Source of the DNA: Ixodes scapularis
Lineage: Eukaryota > Arthropoda > Arachnida > Ixodida > Ixodidae
Length of the DNA stretch: 64,000 nt
Assembly: GCF_016920785.2 (NCBI RefSeq)
Contig: NW_024609839.1
Coordinates: 17,547,085-17,611,084, forward strand
Direction: 5' to 3'
Positions 43,311-52,574 of the stretch are shown piece after piece (within the stretch, counting starts at the first letter, position 1; every line of letters begins with the position of its first letter). A model generated the notes under the pieces. That model saw only the letters and a list, made by a program, of their open reading frames with translations, had not been told where the DNA came from and made no database searches. Made by a program: the position numbers and the translations under genes.

Positions 43311-45400
43311 AGCACCTATCCCTGACGTAGTTGGCTTGGATTTGCTATTATTGGCTATAAGCACTTGTTCTTGATCTGGTTGTCTTGAATTGGCTACAAA
43401 TGGCTATAAGTGACAAGTATTTATAATTAGCAGCTATTTTTTGTCTACTAACTGGAATAGCTTCATCTGGCTATTTTTGGGCTATTTTCATCTATTTTTA
43501 CCAGACTGGCTTTGAATGGCTATGAATGGCTATCCGGGAATATCGATTGAATGGCTATGAACGGCTATTCGTGAATATCCACGAATATAGCTGCTAATAG
43601 CCATTAATAGCCACTTGAAGCCAATCTGGTCAAAAATAAATGATAATAGCGAACAATAGCAACTAAAAGGCAGTCCAGATAGTAAACACTAAAATTCCTC
43701 ATCGCTATTTAAAACTAGCCACTAAAAGCCATTCAGTTAGTAACCAAAAAGCTTACTCATAAATATGAGCACTAGTCACTACTAGCCATTTGCAGCAATT
43801 TTAAGCCAATCTAATAACGAATAAATGCTTATAGATATGAAGAGCCACTTGTAGCAAGTTTCATCAATAAACACTGGAATAGCACAAAATAGCCAATTAT
43901 ATTCGCTAATAGCCGTTGCTAGCCATCTGAAGCCAATCTGGTCAGAAATTTGGGCTAATAGCCAACAATAGCCACTAAGAGCCATTCCAGTTATTGAACA
44001 CAAAAGTCGCTCCATAACTTTCAACACTATTTACTAATGGACATTTGTAGCCGTTTCAAGCCAATCTAATGCAGAATAAATGCCTGTAGCCAATAACTGC
44101 CACTTGTAGCCTGTTTTATCCATAGACACTAAAATTGCACAAAATTGTTTACACACACTAATATTGCTAGCCACTTGAAACCAATCTGGTCAGAAATAGA
44201 TGGTAATAGCCCACAATAGTCATTTAAAGCCATTCCAGTTGGTAAACACAAAAATCGCTCATAACTATCAACACTAGTCACTAATCGCCATTTGTAGCCA
44301 TATCAAGCCATTGCACAGAAAATAATGCTTATAGCCAGTAATAGCCACTTGTAGCCATTTTCATCCATAAACACTGAAATAGCAGACAAAATTGTCAATT
44401 ATACTCACTAATAGCCATTGCTAGCCATTTGAAGTCAATCTGGTCAGAAATAGATGATAATCGCCAACAATAGCCGCTTAAAGTCATTCTAGTTAGCAAA
44501 CACAAAAATCGCCCATAACTATTAACACTAGTCACTAATAGCTAATGTAGCAATTTCAATCAAATTTATCTAAAATTTGATGCATTAACAAAAATAGCCA
44601 CTTGAAGCCATACTAATTATTAAGTCCCGAAATAGCACAGAATTGTTTAATGACCTCACCAATATCCATCAGGAGCCATTTCAATTCAATTTGGTCAGAT
44701 TAAATACAAATAACTAACATTAGCCACTTGACGCCATTCCATTTCGTAAATGTAAAAATAGCTCCAGCAATAGTTAGCTACTAGTAGCCGTTTGTAGCCA
44801 TTTGAAGCTGATCTAATAAAAGATTGGTGCTTATAGCCAATAATAGCCACTTGAAGCCATTCTCAACCATAAACACTCAAACAGCAGATAATTGCTATTA
44901 TACTCACTAACAGCCATTAGTAGCCGATGAGCCAATCTGGTCAGAAATATATTCTAATAGCCAACAATAGCCATTTGAAGTCATTCCAGTTTATAGAAAA
45001 AAATAGCTGTTTTCGTCATTCATTATCATTTTTGTTGCCCCCATATCTAGCAAATATATAAAGAAGTGGTGGCTGATAGCCAATAATAGTCAGTTGAAGC
45101 CATATGCATTTACCAACGCCGAAGTAGATAATTTTCAATTATCTCATCAACAGTCATGAGCAGCCATTTATTGTCAATCTTGTCAAAGAAGATGCTAATA
45201 GCCAACGAAAGCTACTTGAAGCCATTCATAAGTGTAAAAAAGGAAAAAAAATCACATAATTATCAATAATATTCACTTCTAGTCCTCTAGAGTAATTTCA
45301 AGTCGATCTCATAAAAAAATATGCCTATTGCGAATTACGGTCACTTAAATCCAAGGACGTCTAATAAGACATGTTTCAGTAGGAATAAAACAAATCAATC
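43311..45400 (-). repeat. ~126-bp satellite, right arm, with an internal orientation switch
   Basis: Same satellite family as 22540-24245. Units at 43320-43590 read in the GGCTAT direction. At about 43590 the direction flips (GTGAATATCCACGAATATAG, itself near-palindromic), and the rest reads in the AGCCAATAATAGCCACTTGA direction to about 45400. Most of the right arm is therefore inverted relative to the left array, except its first ~270 bp. Confidence 0.88.
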
Positions 45401-46250
45401 AACAAGCTCAAAAAAGGTTATTCATTATTTAGATTGCACAAAATTGCCATGCAATTTCTGACTGGTCAATACAACACACTGCATTTTGACATCACAATAC
45501 CAAGAGGTTTAATATCACGAGCTTATGATCGCTATGCTCCATCAACAAAAAAAAAAGGAACTATTTCATCGACTATCAATTTCTCTATTGAGTCAGACCC
45601 ACTTGATCCATTTGCGGGGAAAGTTGGGAGTTGTCCACTCCTAACTGCCACGATCGCTTTCTACTTCCCTCTCCCATTTTACCCCGGAGTTCCCTGTATT
45701 AGTCTTTGCTCAAACATTCCAGCGTTGGAACGAGGCTAGGAGAATGCGAGAATTTCATGCGAAAAGTTATATAGACCTTTCAACACGTCTGGCAACCCCA
45801 GTACTGATATGGCAAAACGACCCGAAGGAAAAATCCATCAATGTAACCCTGTTTGGCAGTCAATGTTTTCTAGTGGACCGCTGACTGTGCCTGACTGTAC
45901 GTCAAGCATGTCTGATTGGCCAACAAGTTATTCTGACCGACAGTCAAACTCCAGTCAGACTCCGCTTGTCGGCTTTCTGATGGTTTCCTGGTGGCAGTCG
46001 GCCGCCGCGAAATGCCATCAGGATGTCTTGGTGGCGATTCTGACTGTACATCGATTGTCTCTGACTGTACGTCAAAAAGCTTTGGCGTGCAGACAGATGT
46101 ACGGTCAAAGGAGGTAAAGTTCGTTCGGATACCACTAGTTCGTCAAATCTATGAATACGAAAAGTAATCTATGCACGAGAAAACGATTTCGGGACGTGAG
46201 CTCTTAAAACCGCTGACGTTAGAGATATGACACAATCAACCGACCAACAA
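45401..46250. repeat. Region with repeated CTGACTGTACGTC motifs
   Basis: CTGACTGTACGTC occurs at about 45892 and again near 46061, with relatives (GACTGTACATCG, GACCGACAGTCAAAC, CAGTCAGACTCC, TGGCAGTCGGC, GTACGGTCAAAG) in both orientations. GGCAGTCAG also recurs at 46892 and 46972. This is probably a decayed element with short internal palindromic binding-site-like repeats; borders unclear. Confidence 0.45.
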
Positions 46251-46393
46251 ACTTGATCAGAAGCCCGCCGAAGCGCCGAACACGACACTTCGCTTCGCCC
46301 GTAGAGGTTTCGCCGAGCTTTCATGAACGATCGCTCTCGACTCGTTTTGTTTGCCCGCTTGCTCCAACCTGTCGATCCTGCCCGGGTTCTACG

Positions 46394-46568
46394 ATGTCTT
46401 ATGTTTTAGTAGAATTTCTACGCGACAAGACCCAGCCTGTTGTGAGTTCCGACGATGTAAGGCACTTTAGCGGTGTAGTTGAAGACGACAAGGTGTACCA
46501 GGTCTACTGGGCCGGTGACGCGCGAACAAAAGGATTGTTCTACGACGCGAAAGTACTCTACATGGCAG
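46394..46568 (+). CDS. Candidate first coding exon of a BEN-domain (BEND5-like) protein
   Basis: The frame starts MSYVLVEFLRDKTQPVVSSD and continues VYQVYWAGDAR, then LFYDAKVLYMA, ending at ATGGCAG followed by a donor GTGCGT (46569). Proteins of the BEND5 type begin with a short module of this plan, a VRF/VEF start and a VYW...A-(K/Q)-(V/I)-L end, encoded in a first exon. That plan and the phase-1 donor are the evidence. The ATG at 46394 is chosen because similarity begins there; upstream frame codons look like untranslated leader. No later exon or BEN domain lies in the window, so the gene would continue beyond it or the exon is an orphan copy. BEN proteins act in chromatin and transcription; function here is inferred from resemblance only. 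Confidence 0.45.
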
Positions 46569-46696
46569 GTGCGTAGAACTGAAGTACGGCGAGTGATGTA
46601 CGGGTGCTTTGCATAACATGCTGACGGCTTAACTGCATTTGCAGCCGAAGCATCCCGTATAAAAACAATAGTCAAATAGAGTTTCCAAAGCGGTAG

Positions 46697-46764
46697 CATA
46701 GCATAGCGTAGCGGTTAGGGTGTCCGATTCGTACGCAAGTGGTCGCGGGTTCGATACGCGGCGG
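46697..46764 (+). mobile_element. tRNA-derived sequence (SINE-like)
   Basis: TAGCGTAGCGG (46704-46714) fits an A-box and GGTTCGATACG (46748-46758) a B-box, with tRNA-like spacing. A long T-run starts at 46771, which would end RNA polymerase III transcription. The anticodon loop lacks the invariant U33 and the acceptor stem is not closed, so it is not a working tRNA. Confidence 0.6.
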
Positions 46765-46903
46765 TTCTGCTTTTTTTTTTTTCTTTTTTTTTTCCTCGAA
46801 TATTTTGTTTCATCGAGGCATTTGGCGATATTTATGAATGCGTATAGCTTTACTCTTATATAAATGCTGCCCTTGTTGATGAAATTCCCTTGGCAGTGGC
46901 AGT

Positions 46904-46938
46904 CAGACGTCATCTGATGGACCATCAGATGGCGTCTG
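46904..46938. repeat. 35-bp near-perfect palindrome
   Basis: CAGACGTCATCTGATGG (46904-46920) and CCATCAGATGGCGTCTG (46922-46938) pair with one mismatch around a single central A. Confidence 0.9.
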
Positions 46939-47745
46939 ATGGTCCATCTCGTTCCACCAAGTCTGCTGACTGGCAGTCAGTGTCTCAAATTACGTATCTT
47001 GATGGAATTTTCAATAGGGGACTGATTCTATCTCGCAGGTGCTGATTTTCGGAAGAGGCTTGCGCAAAAAGTGTACAAGGTTTAATTCCATCATATCTTG
47101 TGGGCAACCTGGCGATTCCAAGCGGTTGGCCCAGGCTGCCCCTCCGACAATCATAAGTGGTCATCTTGACCACGAGGGGGCCAACGGCAACTGGCCACGC
47201 GAGCGGCGCTCCGCCGCTGATAAAAGGCCGTCGCAGCGGATGCGCGGGGGCTGTTGGGATCGCGGCGCAGGCGATAGCGCTCATTAAATGTTTACGTGCT
47301 GTTGAACCGGTGTGCTGTGTCATTCTCCGAGACGGGTAGCAGCAAGGGAAATCCCACAATCTTCACGTTCTATCTTCGTCAGAGAACACGAATAACTCTG
47401 AAATCGTCGGCAAACAGCTGCACATCACGACTACAGCGCACTGAACCAACTCGCATCAACAAGCTCTGGGCGACGGCGTCTTAACGATGACGCCACGGCT
47501 TGTGTGAGGTGATGTGACAAGTAGTCATTTTTGCGTAGACTTGTACACGTTACTGAAAAATAGTAAGGAATTACGCTTACAATCACTCAAGGCTAAATTC
47601 TAATTAATTACAATTACATTTACCCTCCCATCAAAGTAAGTGAGCGTTACTCCAAAAAGTAATCCGTTACTTTCGCATCATTACTTTCATCATTAATGTC
47701 CTCAACTAAGAAACAAAGGGAAGAGAGTTATTCAAGTTCTTCTTA
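46939..47745. other. No supported gene
   Basis: Some GC-rich sequence at 47040-47340 but no recognisable coding, RNA or repeat content. Confidence 0.5.
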
Positions 47746-47842
47746 GGGGCGAAGCTCCTTAGGGTCTAGCCTTGTCCGTCCGGCGTACATGCTCACATCG
47801 ATTGCCATCCCATCTGTCTTCTTAAAAAAAGAAAAATGTTTG

Positions 47843-47924
47843 CGGAGTTGACAGGATTCGAACCTGTGTGGAGAGACCCCAATGGATTTCTAGTCCATCG
47901 CCTTAACCAATCGATCACGACTAC
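47843..47924 (-). tRNA. tRNA-Ser(AGA)-like pseudogene
   Basis: On the minus strand the sequence starts GTAGTCGTGATCGATTGG and has a five-base anticodon stem with the loop CTAGAAA (GGACTAGAAATCC, anticodon AGA), a class II long variable arm (GGGGTCTCTCC) and an intact T-arm GGTTCGAATCC. It is close to eukaryotic tRNA-Ser(AGA). Two defects argue against function: the 3' acceptor strand is CAACTCC where CGACTAC is needed to pair with GTAGTCG, and the A-box is altered (TGATCGATTGG). It is probably a recent pseudogene or part of a tRNA-derived repeat. Confidence 0.75.
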
Positions 47925-48064
47925 GGGACGAGAAGGGGGCTCTGAGATGTGGTAGTAACTCAAGAGCTGGGGTTACTTCCACATCACCAGCTAGAGCTGG
48001 GGCAGTAATAATGAACTGGAAACGCAACCCGGAATTCAGCACTAAATATGAGCAATAAAAAAAA

Positions 48065-48577
48065 GTGAAAGTCGTTTACAACTCCCTGTAACGCCGAATT
48101 GGAGCGCAGCTCTTGAGGAGGAGGAGGGAAGGGTACTGAGGGCCACGTGTTCTCGGGGGGGGGGGGGGGGGGTCACGTGACATAGGGGAAAGGGACACGT
48201 GACTCCCTCCGAGGTCACGTGACCTCGGGACGGGTCGTGACCCCTCCCGGTCACGTGACCAACATTTCCCCGCTAGAGTTAGCGGGGAACTTTTTCCGCT
48301 AGATTTAGCGGGGAAATTTTTTCCGCTAGATTTAGCGGGGAAATTTTGCGCTAAATTTAGCGGGGAAATTTTTGCGCTAAATTTAGCAGGGAAATTTTTC
48401 CACTAGATTTAGCGGGGAAATTTTTCCGCTAGATTTAGCGGGGAAATTTTTCTGCTAGATTTAGCGGGGAAATTTACCCATAATGCACCGCGCGGTTACG
48501 CCGACGGCGACACCGACGGCGACGGCGACGCCGACGCCACTCAAGCCGGAAACGGGCGCCTAAGAGCTGCGCTCTAA
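48065..48577 (+). mobile_element. Module A (AGAGCGCAGCTCT family, TTTAGCGG type)
   Basis: Left leader GAAAGTCGTTTACAACTCCC and GTAACGCCGAATT, then GGAGCGCAGCTCTTGAGGAG, a G-run (48158-48172), several GTCACGTGAC palindromes, the 26-bp array, CATAATGCACCGCGCGG, GCCGAC/GGCGAC hexamers, GCCGGAAACGGGCGCCTAAG and the inverted terminus AGAGCTGCGCTCT. No CRE array. No transposase frame. A non-autonomous mobile unit is the simplest reading. Confidence 0.8.
48262..48480. repeat. ~26-bp array of CCGCTAGATTTAGCGG / GGGAAATTTTTCC
   Basis: About eight units. Each unit alternates two small palindromes, CCGCTA...TAGCGG and GGAAATTTTTCC. Variants include GCGCTAAATTTAGC. GCGGGGAAA is one base from the E2F-type GCGGGAAA site, which is suggestive only. 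Confidence 0.92.
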
Positions 48578-48827
48578 AAATCGGGACCATCAGCGCTACC
48601 TATGAATAAAATTAGTATCATCAGCACCACCAGAGCTTCGCCCCAATCAACATCATTCACCACGTGGAGATACGGTCATTTTTTTGTTGCCACCTTTTCC
48701 ATTTATTAACCTTGAGTATTTGAGTGATTTACGCTCTGCATTGAGCTCTTCCAGCGACGCAATGGAAGTACGACTTACGTCGACGATAGAGCAAAGCTTC
48801 GTCGTTGCAGCCGTTGCCTGGTATTCA

Positions 48828-48962
48828 AGAGTTTTAGCAGATCATTCCGATACCCCGATACCCCGATGACGGTATCCGATGACGATATGATGCATGCGAA
48901 AAGGCGGCGGCGGAGTATCGGATATCGTTATCGGAGTTATCGGGACGATCTACTAAAGCTCT
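48828..48962. mobile_element. Small fold-back element
   Basis: Arms 48828-48852 and 48938-48962 pair at 21 of 25 positions (AGAGTTTTAGCAGATC against GATCTACTAAAGCTCT). The interior is rich in CCGATA/TATCGG, giving further pairing. No target duplication found. Confidence 0.65.
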
Positions 48963-49460
48963 CCATTCTCGAAATCGTGAAGCTGGAGAAGTCGTCATAG
49001 AACTAGCCACAACAGAAATTAGAATTGATTTGTGCACATCTTACTGTACCGGCATATATTGAGAGACAAAAGCAAAACATAGTTGGTACCAGTACGGTGA
49101 TAATTAAATAATATATAAGGTTTGGCTCCATATTCTTCTTCCTTTGGTTCTGAACAGGTCGAGCCTCGGTTGAAGAGTTCGTGAAGAAGAAAATGTTTCC
49201 ATTAGACAAATATAAATATAGGTAATAGAAAAAAAAGGAAAAAGAAAACACCCGGACATTTATAAAAGCAATTACTTCGAACGTCGGCTAAAACAAGGAA
49301 ATGTTAACGAACGTTTGCCGTGCGTACCTCTCTTGATGCCGTTCAAAAATGCACGGAGCACGGAACGGACCGATTGCAGTTTACACCGGTGTTCTCCAGA
49401 TAGACATATGTTGATGCCACGGGCAGCGAAGGGCAGAGAACTAATACCCGTGTCACTCCC
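48963..49460. other. No supported gene
   Basis: AT-rich, no recognisable content. Confidence 0.5.
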
Positions 49461-49614
49461 GGCAACTCGAATGCCATTTACTACGAATGACATTTGTGTG
49501 ATCGACGAATCAGCTCGCAATCTGTCGCGCATGAAATGTGCCACGCCCGGAGTGTCGCGCGCTGATTGGCCGTCCGCTCAAATGTCTTTCGTTGTAAATG
49601 GCATTCGAGTTGCC
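49461..49614. mobile_element. Small fold-back element, 36-bp arms
   Basis: GGCAACTCGAATGCCATTTA at the left pairs with TAAATGGCATTCGAGTTGCC at the right; only two mismatches over 36 bp. Weaker pairing continues outward (CGTGTCACTCCC / CGTGTGGCACG). Recent by arm identity, non-coding. Confidence 0.8.
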
Positions 49615-50206
49615 CGTGTGGCACGCGTATAAGCCACACTATGGCTCCACTAATGAGTTTCACTCTCTCCTCAAGCCCAGAATCTCAAGTCTACGTCAGC
49701 CACCATGATGTTTTATTTGTAAAAATCTCTGCTTTTAGATAAGATGCGTCCTGCTGTTGTACAAACAGCAACGAAAAAGCTGACTAACAAAAAGGGTGAC
49801 TGAGGTGCAGATAACTTGGCTGAAATTCACAAATAAATTGGGCCAAACCTAGAGGGGTGACCACCAAAAAGTAAGTAGCTTTTAAAACAAGGTCGACGAA
49901 AAGGGCAAGAAGCAAAACAAAAAAACATTATAAATGTGCACCATCGAACGAGGATGCTTGTGACAATAACACCTTCATATATTAACCCACCTCTTTTAGT
50001 GGATTTTAGGGTAGACAGAGCGTTGTCTCGTGTTGTGATATCATAAAAATTATTGTGGTGGCTATAACGGAGAAGGACATTGTTATTTCTTTTCTGTGCA
50101 CTTACCGCCTCGAGCTTCTCGAAGAGACACACAATCACTTGGTGTCCCCCTTTCCCCGTCTTCGATTGCAAATAAAAAACAAAGCGCCTAAAATTTAAAA
50201 AAAAAT
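49615..50206. other. No supported gene
   Basis: A 149-codon minus-strand frame at 50276-49827 extends into module B and has no recognisable domain. Nothing else seen. Confidence 0.5.
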
Positions 50207-51287
50207 GAAAGCCGCTTACAACTCCCTGTAACGCCGAATTAGAGCGCAGCTCTTGAGGAGGAGGAGGGAAGGGCACTGGGGGGGGGGGGGGGGGTTAAAC
50301 TAACCAGGGGGGGTCACGTTACCTTGGGGGTCACGTGACCCCCAATGCCGATGATGTCATCACTGACGTCACTGATGACGTCATCAGTGACGATGACGAT
50401 GCGGGTACCGATGACGTCATTAGTGACGTCACTGATGACTTCACCAGTGATGATGACGATGACGATGCGAATGTCGGTGACGTCATCAGTGACGTCGCTG
50501 ATGACGTCATCAGTGATGATGACGATGACGATGCGGATGCCGGTGACGACATCAGTGACGTCACTGATGACGTCATCAGTGATGATGACGATGACAATGC
50601 GGATGTCGGTGACGTCATCAGTGATGATGACGATGACGATGTGGATGCCGGTGACGTCATCAGTGATGATGACGATGACGATGTGGATGCCGGTGACGTC
50701 ATCAGTGATGATGACGATGACGATGTGGATGCCGGTGACGTCATCAGTGATGATGACGATGACGATGCGGATGCCGGTGACGTCATCAGTGATGATGACG
50801 ATGACGATGTGGATGCCGGTGACGTCATCAGTGATGATGACGATGACGATGTGGATGCCGGTGACGTCATCAGTGATGATGACGATGACGATGCGGATGC
50901 CGGTGACGTCATCAGTGATGACGATGACGATGTGGATGTCGGTGACGTCATCAGTGATGATGACGATGACGATGTGGATGCCGGTGACGTCATCAGTGAT
51001 GATGACGATGACGATGTGGATGCCGGTGACGTCATCAGTGACGATGACGTCATCGGGGGGTCACGCGACATCGGCGGGGGTCACGTGACCTCGAGGAGGG
51101 GGCCACGTGACCTCAGGGGAGTCACGTGACTGCGGGGGGTCACGTGACCCCCACGAGGTCACGTGACCTTGGTGGGGGGCTCGCGCGGTGCATTATGGGA
51201 CATTTCCCATGATGCACCGCGCGGTTACGCCGACGCCGACGCCGCTCAAGCCGGAAACGGGCCCCTAAGAGCTGCGCTCTAAAAAAT
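50207..51287 (+). mobile_element. Module B (AGAGCGCAGCTCT family, CRE-minisatellite type)
   Basis: Leader GAAAGCCGCTTACAACTCCC, terminus AGAGCGCAGCTCTTGAGGAG (from 50241), a long G-run, GTTAAACTAACCAGG, GTCACGTGAC palindromes, the CRE array, more GTCACGTGAC copies, the hairpin GCATTATGGGA/TCCCATGATGC (51190-51218), GCCGACGCC hexamers, CAAGCCGGAAACGGG and the inverted terminus AGAGCTGCGCTCT (51269-51281). It is nearly identical to module E read in reverse. No genuine gene inside. Confidence 0.85.
50341..51056. repeat. 42-bp CRE minisatellite (TGACGTCA in nearly every unit)
   Basis: The unit is GATGATGACGATGACGATG, TGGATGCCGG, then TGACGTCATCAGT: 42 bp, so reading frames never shift and no frame meets a stop. 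About 20 TGACGTCA octamers by eye in 716 bp, singly at 42-bp spacing in the right half and in close pairs in the left half. TGACGTCA is the consensus full site for CREB/ATF bZIP factors. The Asp-rich and Met/Thr-rich frames across it are by-products of the repeat, not proteins. Confidence 0.95.
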
Positions 51288-52013
51288 GAAAGCCGTTTAC
51301 AACTCCCTGTAACGCCGAATTAGAGCGCAGCTCTTGAGGAGGAGGAGGGAAGGGTACTGAGGTGCACGTGTTATCGGGGGGAGGGGTGGTCACGTGACCT
51401 TGGAAAGATCACTTGACCCCCTCGCCAAGGTCACGTGGGGGACACGTGACCTGGGGGTGTCACGTGACCACGGGGGTCACGTGACCTCGGGGGGTCACCT
51501 GACCTGAAGAGAAATTTTCCGCTAGATTTAGCGGGGGAAATTTTTCCGCCAGATTTATCGGGGAAATTTCCCGCTAAATTTAGCGGGGAAAATTTTCCGC
51601 TAGATTTAGCGGGAAATTTTTGCGCTAGATTTAGCGGGGAAAATATTCCGCTAGATATAGCGGGGAAATTTTTCCGCTAGATTTAGCGGGGAAATTTTTC
51701 CGCTAGATTTAGCGGGGAAAATATTCCGCTAGATGTAGCGGGAAAATTTTTCCGCTAGATTTAGCGGGGAAATTTTTCCTCTAGATTCAGCGGGGAAATT
51801 TTTCCGCTAGATTTAGCGGGCAAAATATTCCGCTAGATTTAGCAGGGAAATTTTTCCGCTAGATTTAGCGGGGAAAATTTTTCCGCTAGATTTAGCGGGG
51901 AAATTTACCCATAATGCACTGCGCGGTTACGCCGACGCCGACGGCAACGCCAACGCCGACGGCGACGGCGACGCCGCTCAAGCCGGAAACGGGCGCCTAA
52001 GAGCTGCGCTCTA
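51288..52013 (+). mobile_element. Module C (AGAGCGCAGCTCT family, TTTAGCGG type), tandem to B
   Basis: Starts with the same leader directly after module B, has AGAGCGCAGCTCTTGAGGAG at 51322, a dense run of GTCACGTGAC-like palindromes (51390-51490), the 26-bp array, CATAATGCACTGCGCGG, GCCGAC hexamers, AAGCCGGAAACGGGCGCC and the inverted terminus ending 52013. Same plan as module A. Confidence 0.85.
51512..51906. repeat. ~26-bp array of CCGCTAGATTTAGCGG, about 15 units
   Basis: Same unit as at 48262-48480, with minor variants (GGGGAAAATATTCCGC, CCGCCAGATTTATCGG). Confidence 0.93.
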
Positions 52014-52574
52014 AAAAATGGAAGAATTTTATTTACATATCCAAAACAATCTGAATTGGGCAACCTAAGGCGGAATTTCGCAAACAGTACTCACCTACTT
52101 GAATACGCTGCCGACAGTAGTGCAATGTGAGGCACAAGAGGATCGGTATGCCTTGGGCTCGAGAGTGGTTCCAACTGCTCGATCGAAGTCACCTGGTTTA
52201 TGAACCGTGTTTACGAAAGAAGCTGCGAGAGGGTTGGAAAAATCGCAGAGCCTCACCATGCTGCGCTCAACCTCTCCTTCACGTGGTTCGTGAACCGCGT
52301 TTACGATAGAAGTTGCGAGAAGGTTGGCAAAATCGCAGAGCCCCACCACGCTGCGCTCAACCTCCCTGTCACGTGGTTCGTGAACCGCGTTTACGATAGA
52401 AGCTGCGAGAAGGTTGGCAAAATCACAGAGCCTCACCATGCTGCGCTCAACCTCTCTGTCCGCTGTCATCGTCATCACGTGACAACTCGCGCATGCGTGC
52501 TTGTAACCAATCGTCACTGGAGACTTAAGCCATTAAATTACACACGTTATTCGGGGCTTGGAATACTTCTCTTT
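52014..52574. repeat. Centre of the inverted B+C / D+E pair, with three 90-bp repeats
   Basis: Units start at about 52200, 52290 and 52380 (TTCGTGAACCGCGTTTACGA and close variants) at exactly 90-bp spacing, so both strands stay open. Plus strand gives WFVNRVYDRSCEKVGKIAEP three times; minus strand gives MVRLCDFANLLAASIVNAVH three times in a 140-codon frame (52517-52095). I recognise neither product. Multiples of three with in-frame conservation on two strands is more economically explained by recent tandem duplication than by coding selection, but a coding origin is not excluded. Confidence 0.7.

Larger units (their letters stand above)
47746..48644. mobile_element. Composite element bounded by GGGGCGAAGCTC inverted repeats
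   Basis: GGGGCGAAGCTC (47746-47757) and GAGCTTCGCCCC (48633-48644) are exact inverted 12-mers. Between them lie a tRNA-Ser-like sequence and module A. I believe GGGGCGAAGCTCC is frequent in metastriate tick DNA, which would fit a repeat terminus. Module A separates the two ends, so it is likely a later insertion. Confidence 0.5.

Noticed and set aside
22540..45400. A single giant DNA transposon with 2-kb terminal inverted repeats
   Set aside because: The arms are diverged and are satellite-based. One arm has an internal orientation switch. No target duplication or coherent gene set was found between them, so two separate insertions are as likely.
47843..47924. Functional tRNA-Ser gene
   Set aside because: Two acceptor-stem mismatches and an altered A-box.
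50580..51045. CRISPR-like regular repeat spacing
   Set aside because: The whole 42-bp unit repeats; there are no unique spacers, and the context is a eukaryotic minisatellite.
50335..51129. Long Asp-rich, Ser/Thr-rich and Met-rich open frames (about 250 codons each, on both strands) at 50.3-51.1, 52.8-53.6 and 53.6-54.6 kb
   Set aside because: The 42-bp unit has no stop in any frame and its length is a multiple of three, so all frames stay open. Several frames and both strands look equally coding. No start context or domain.
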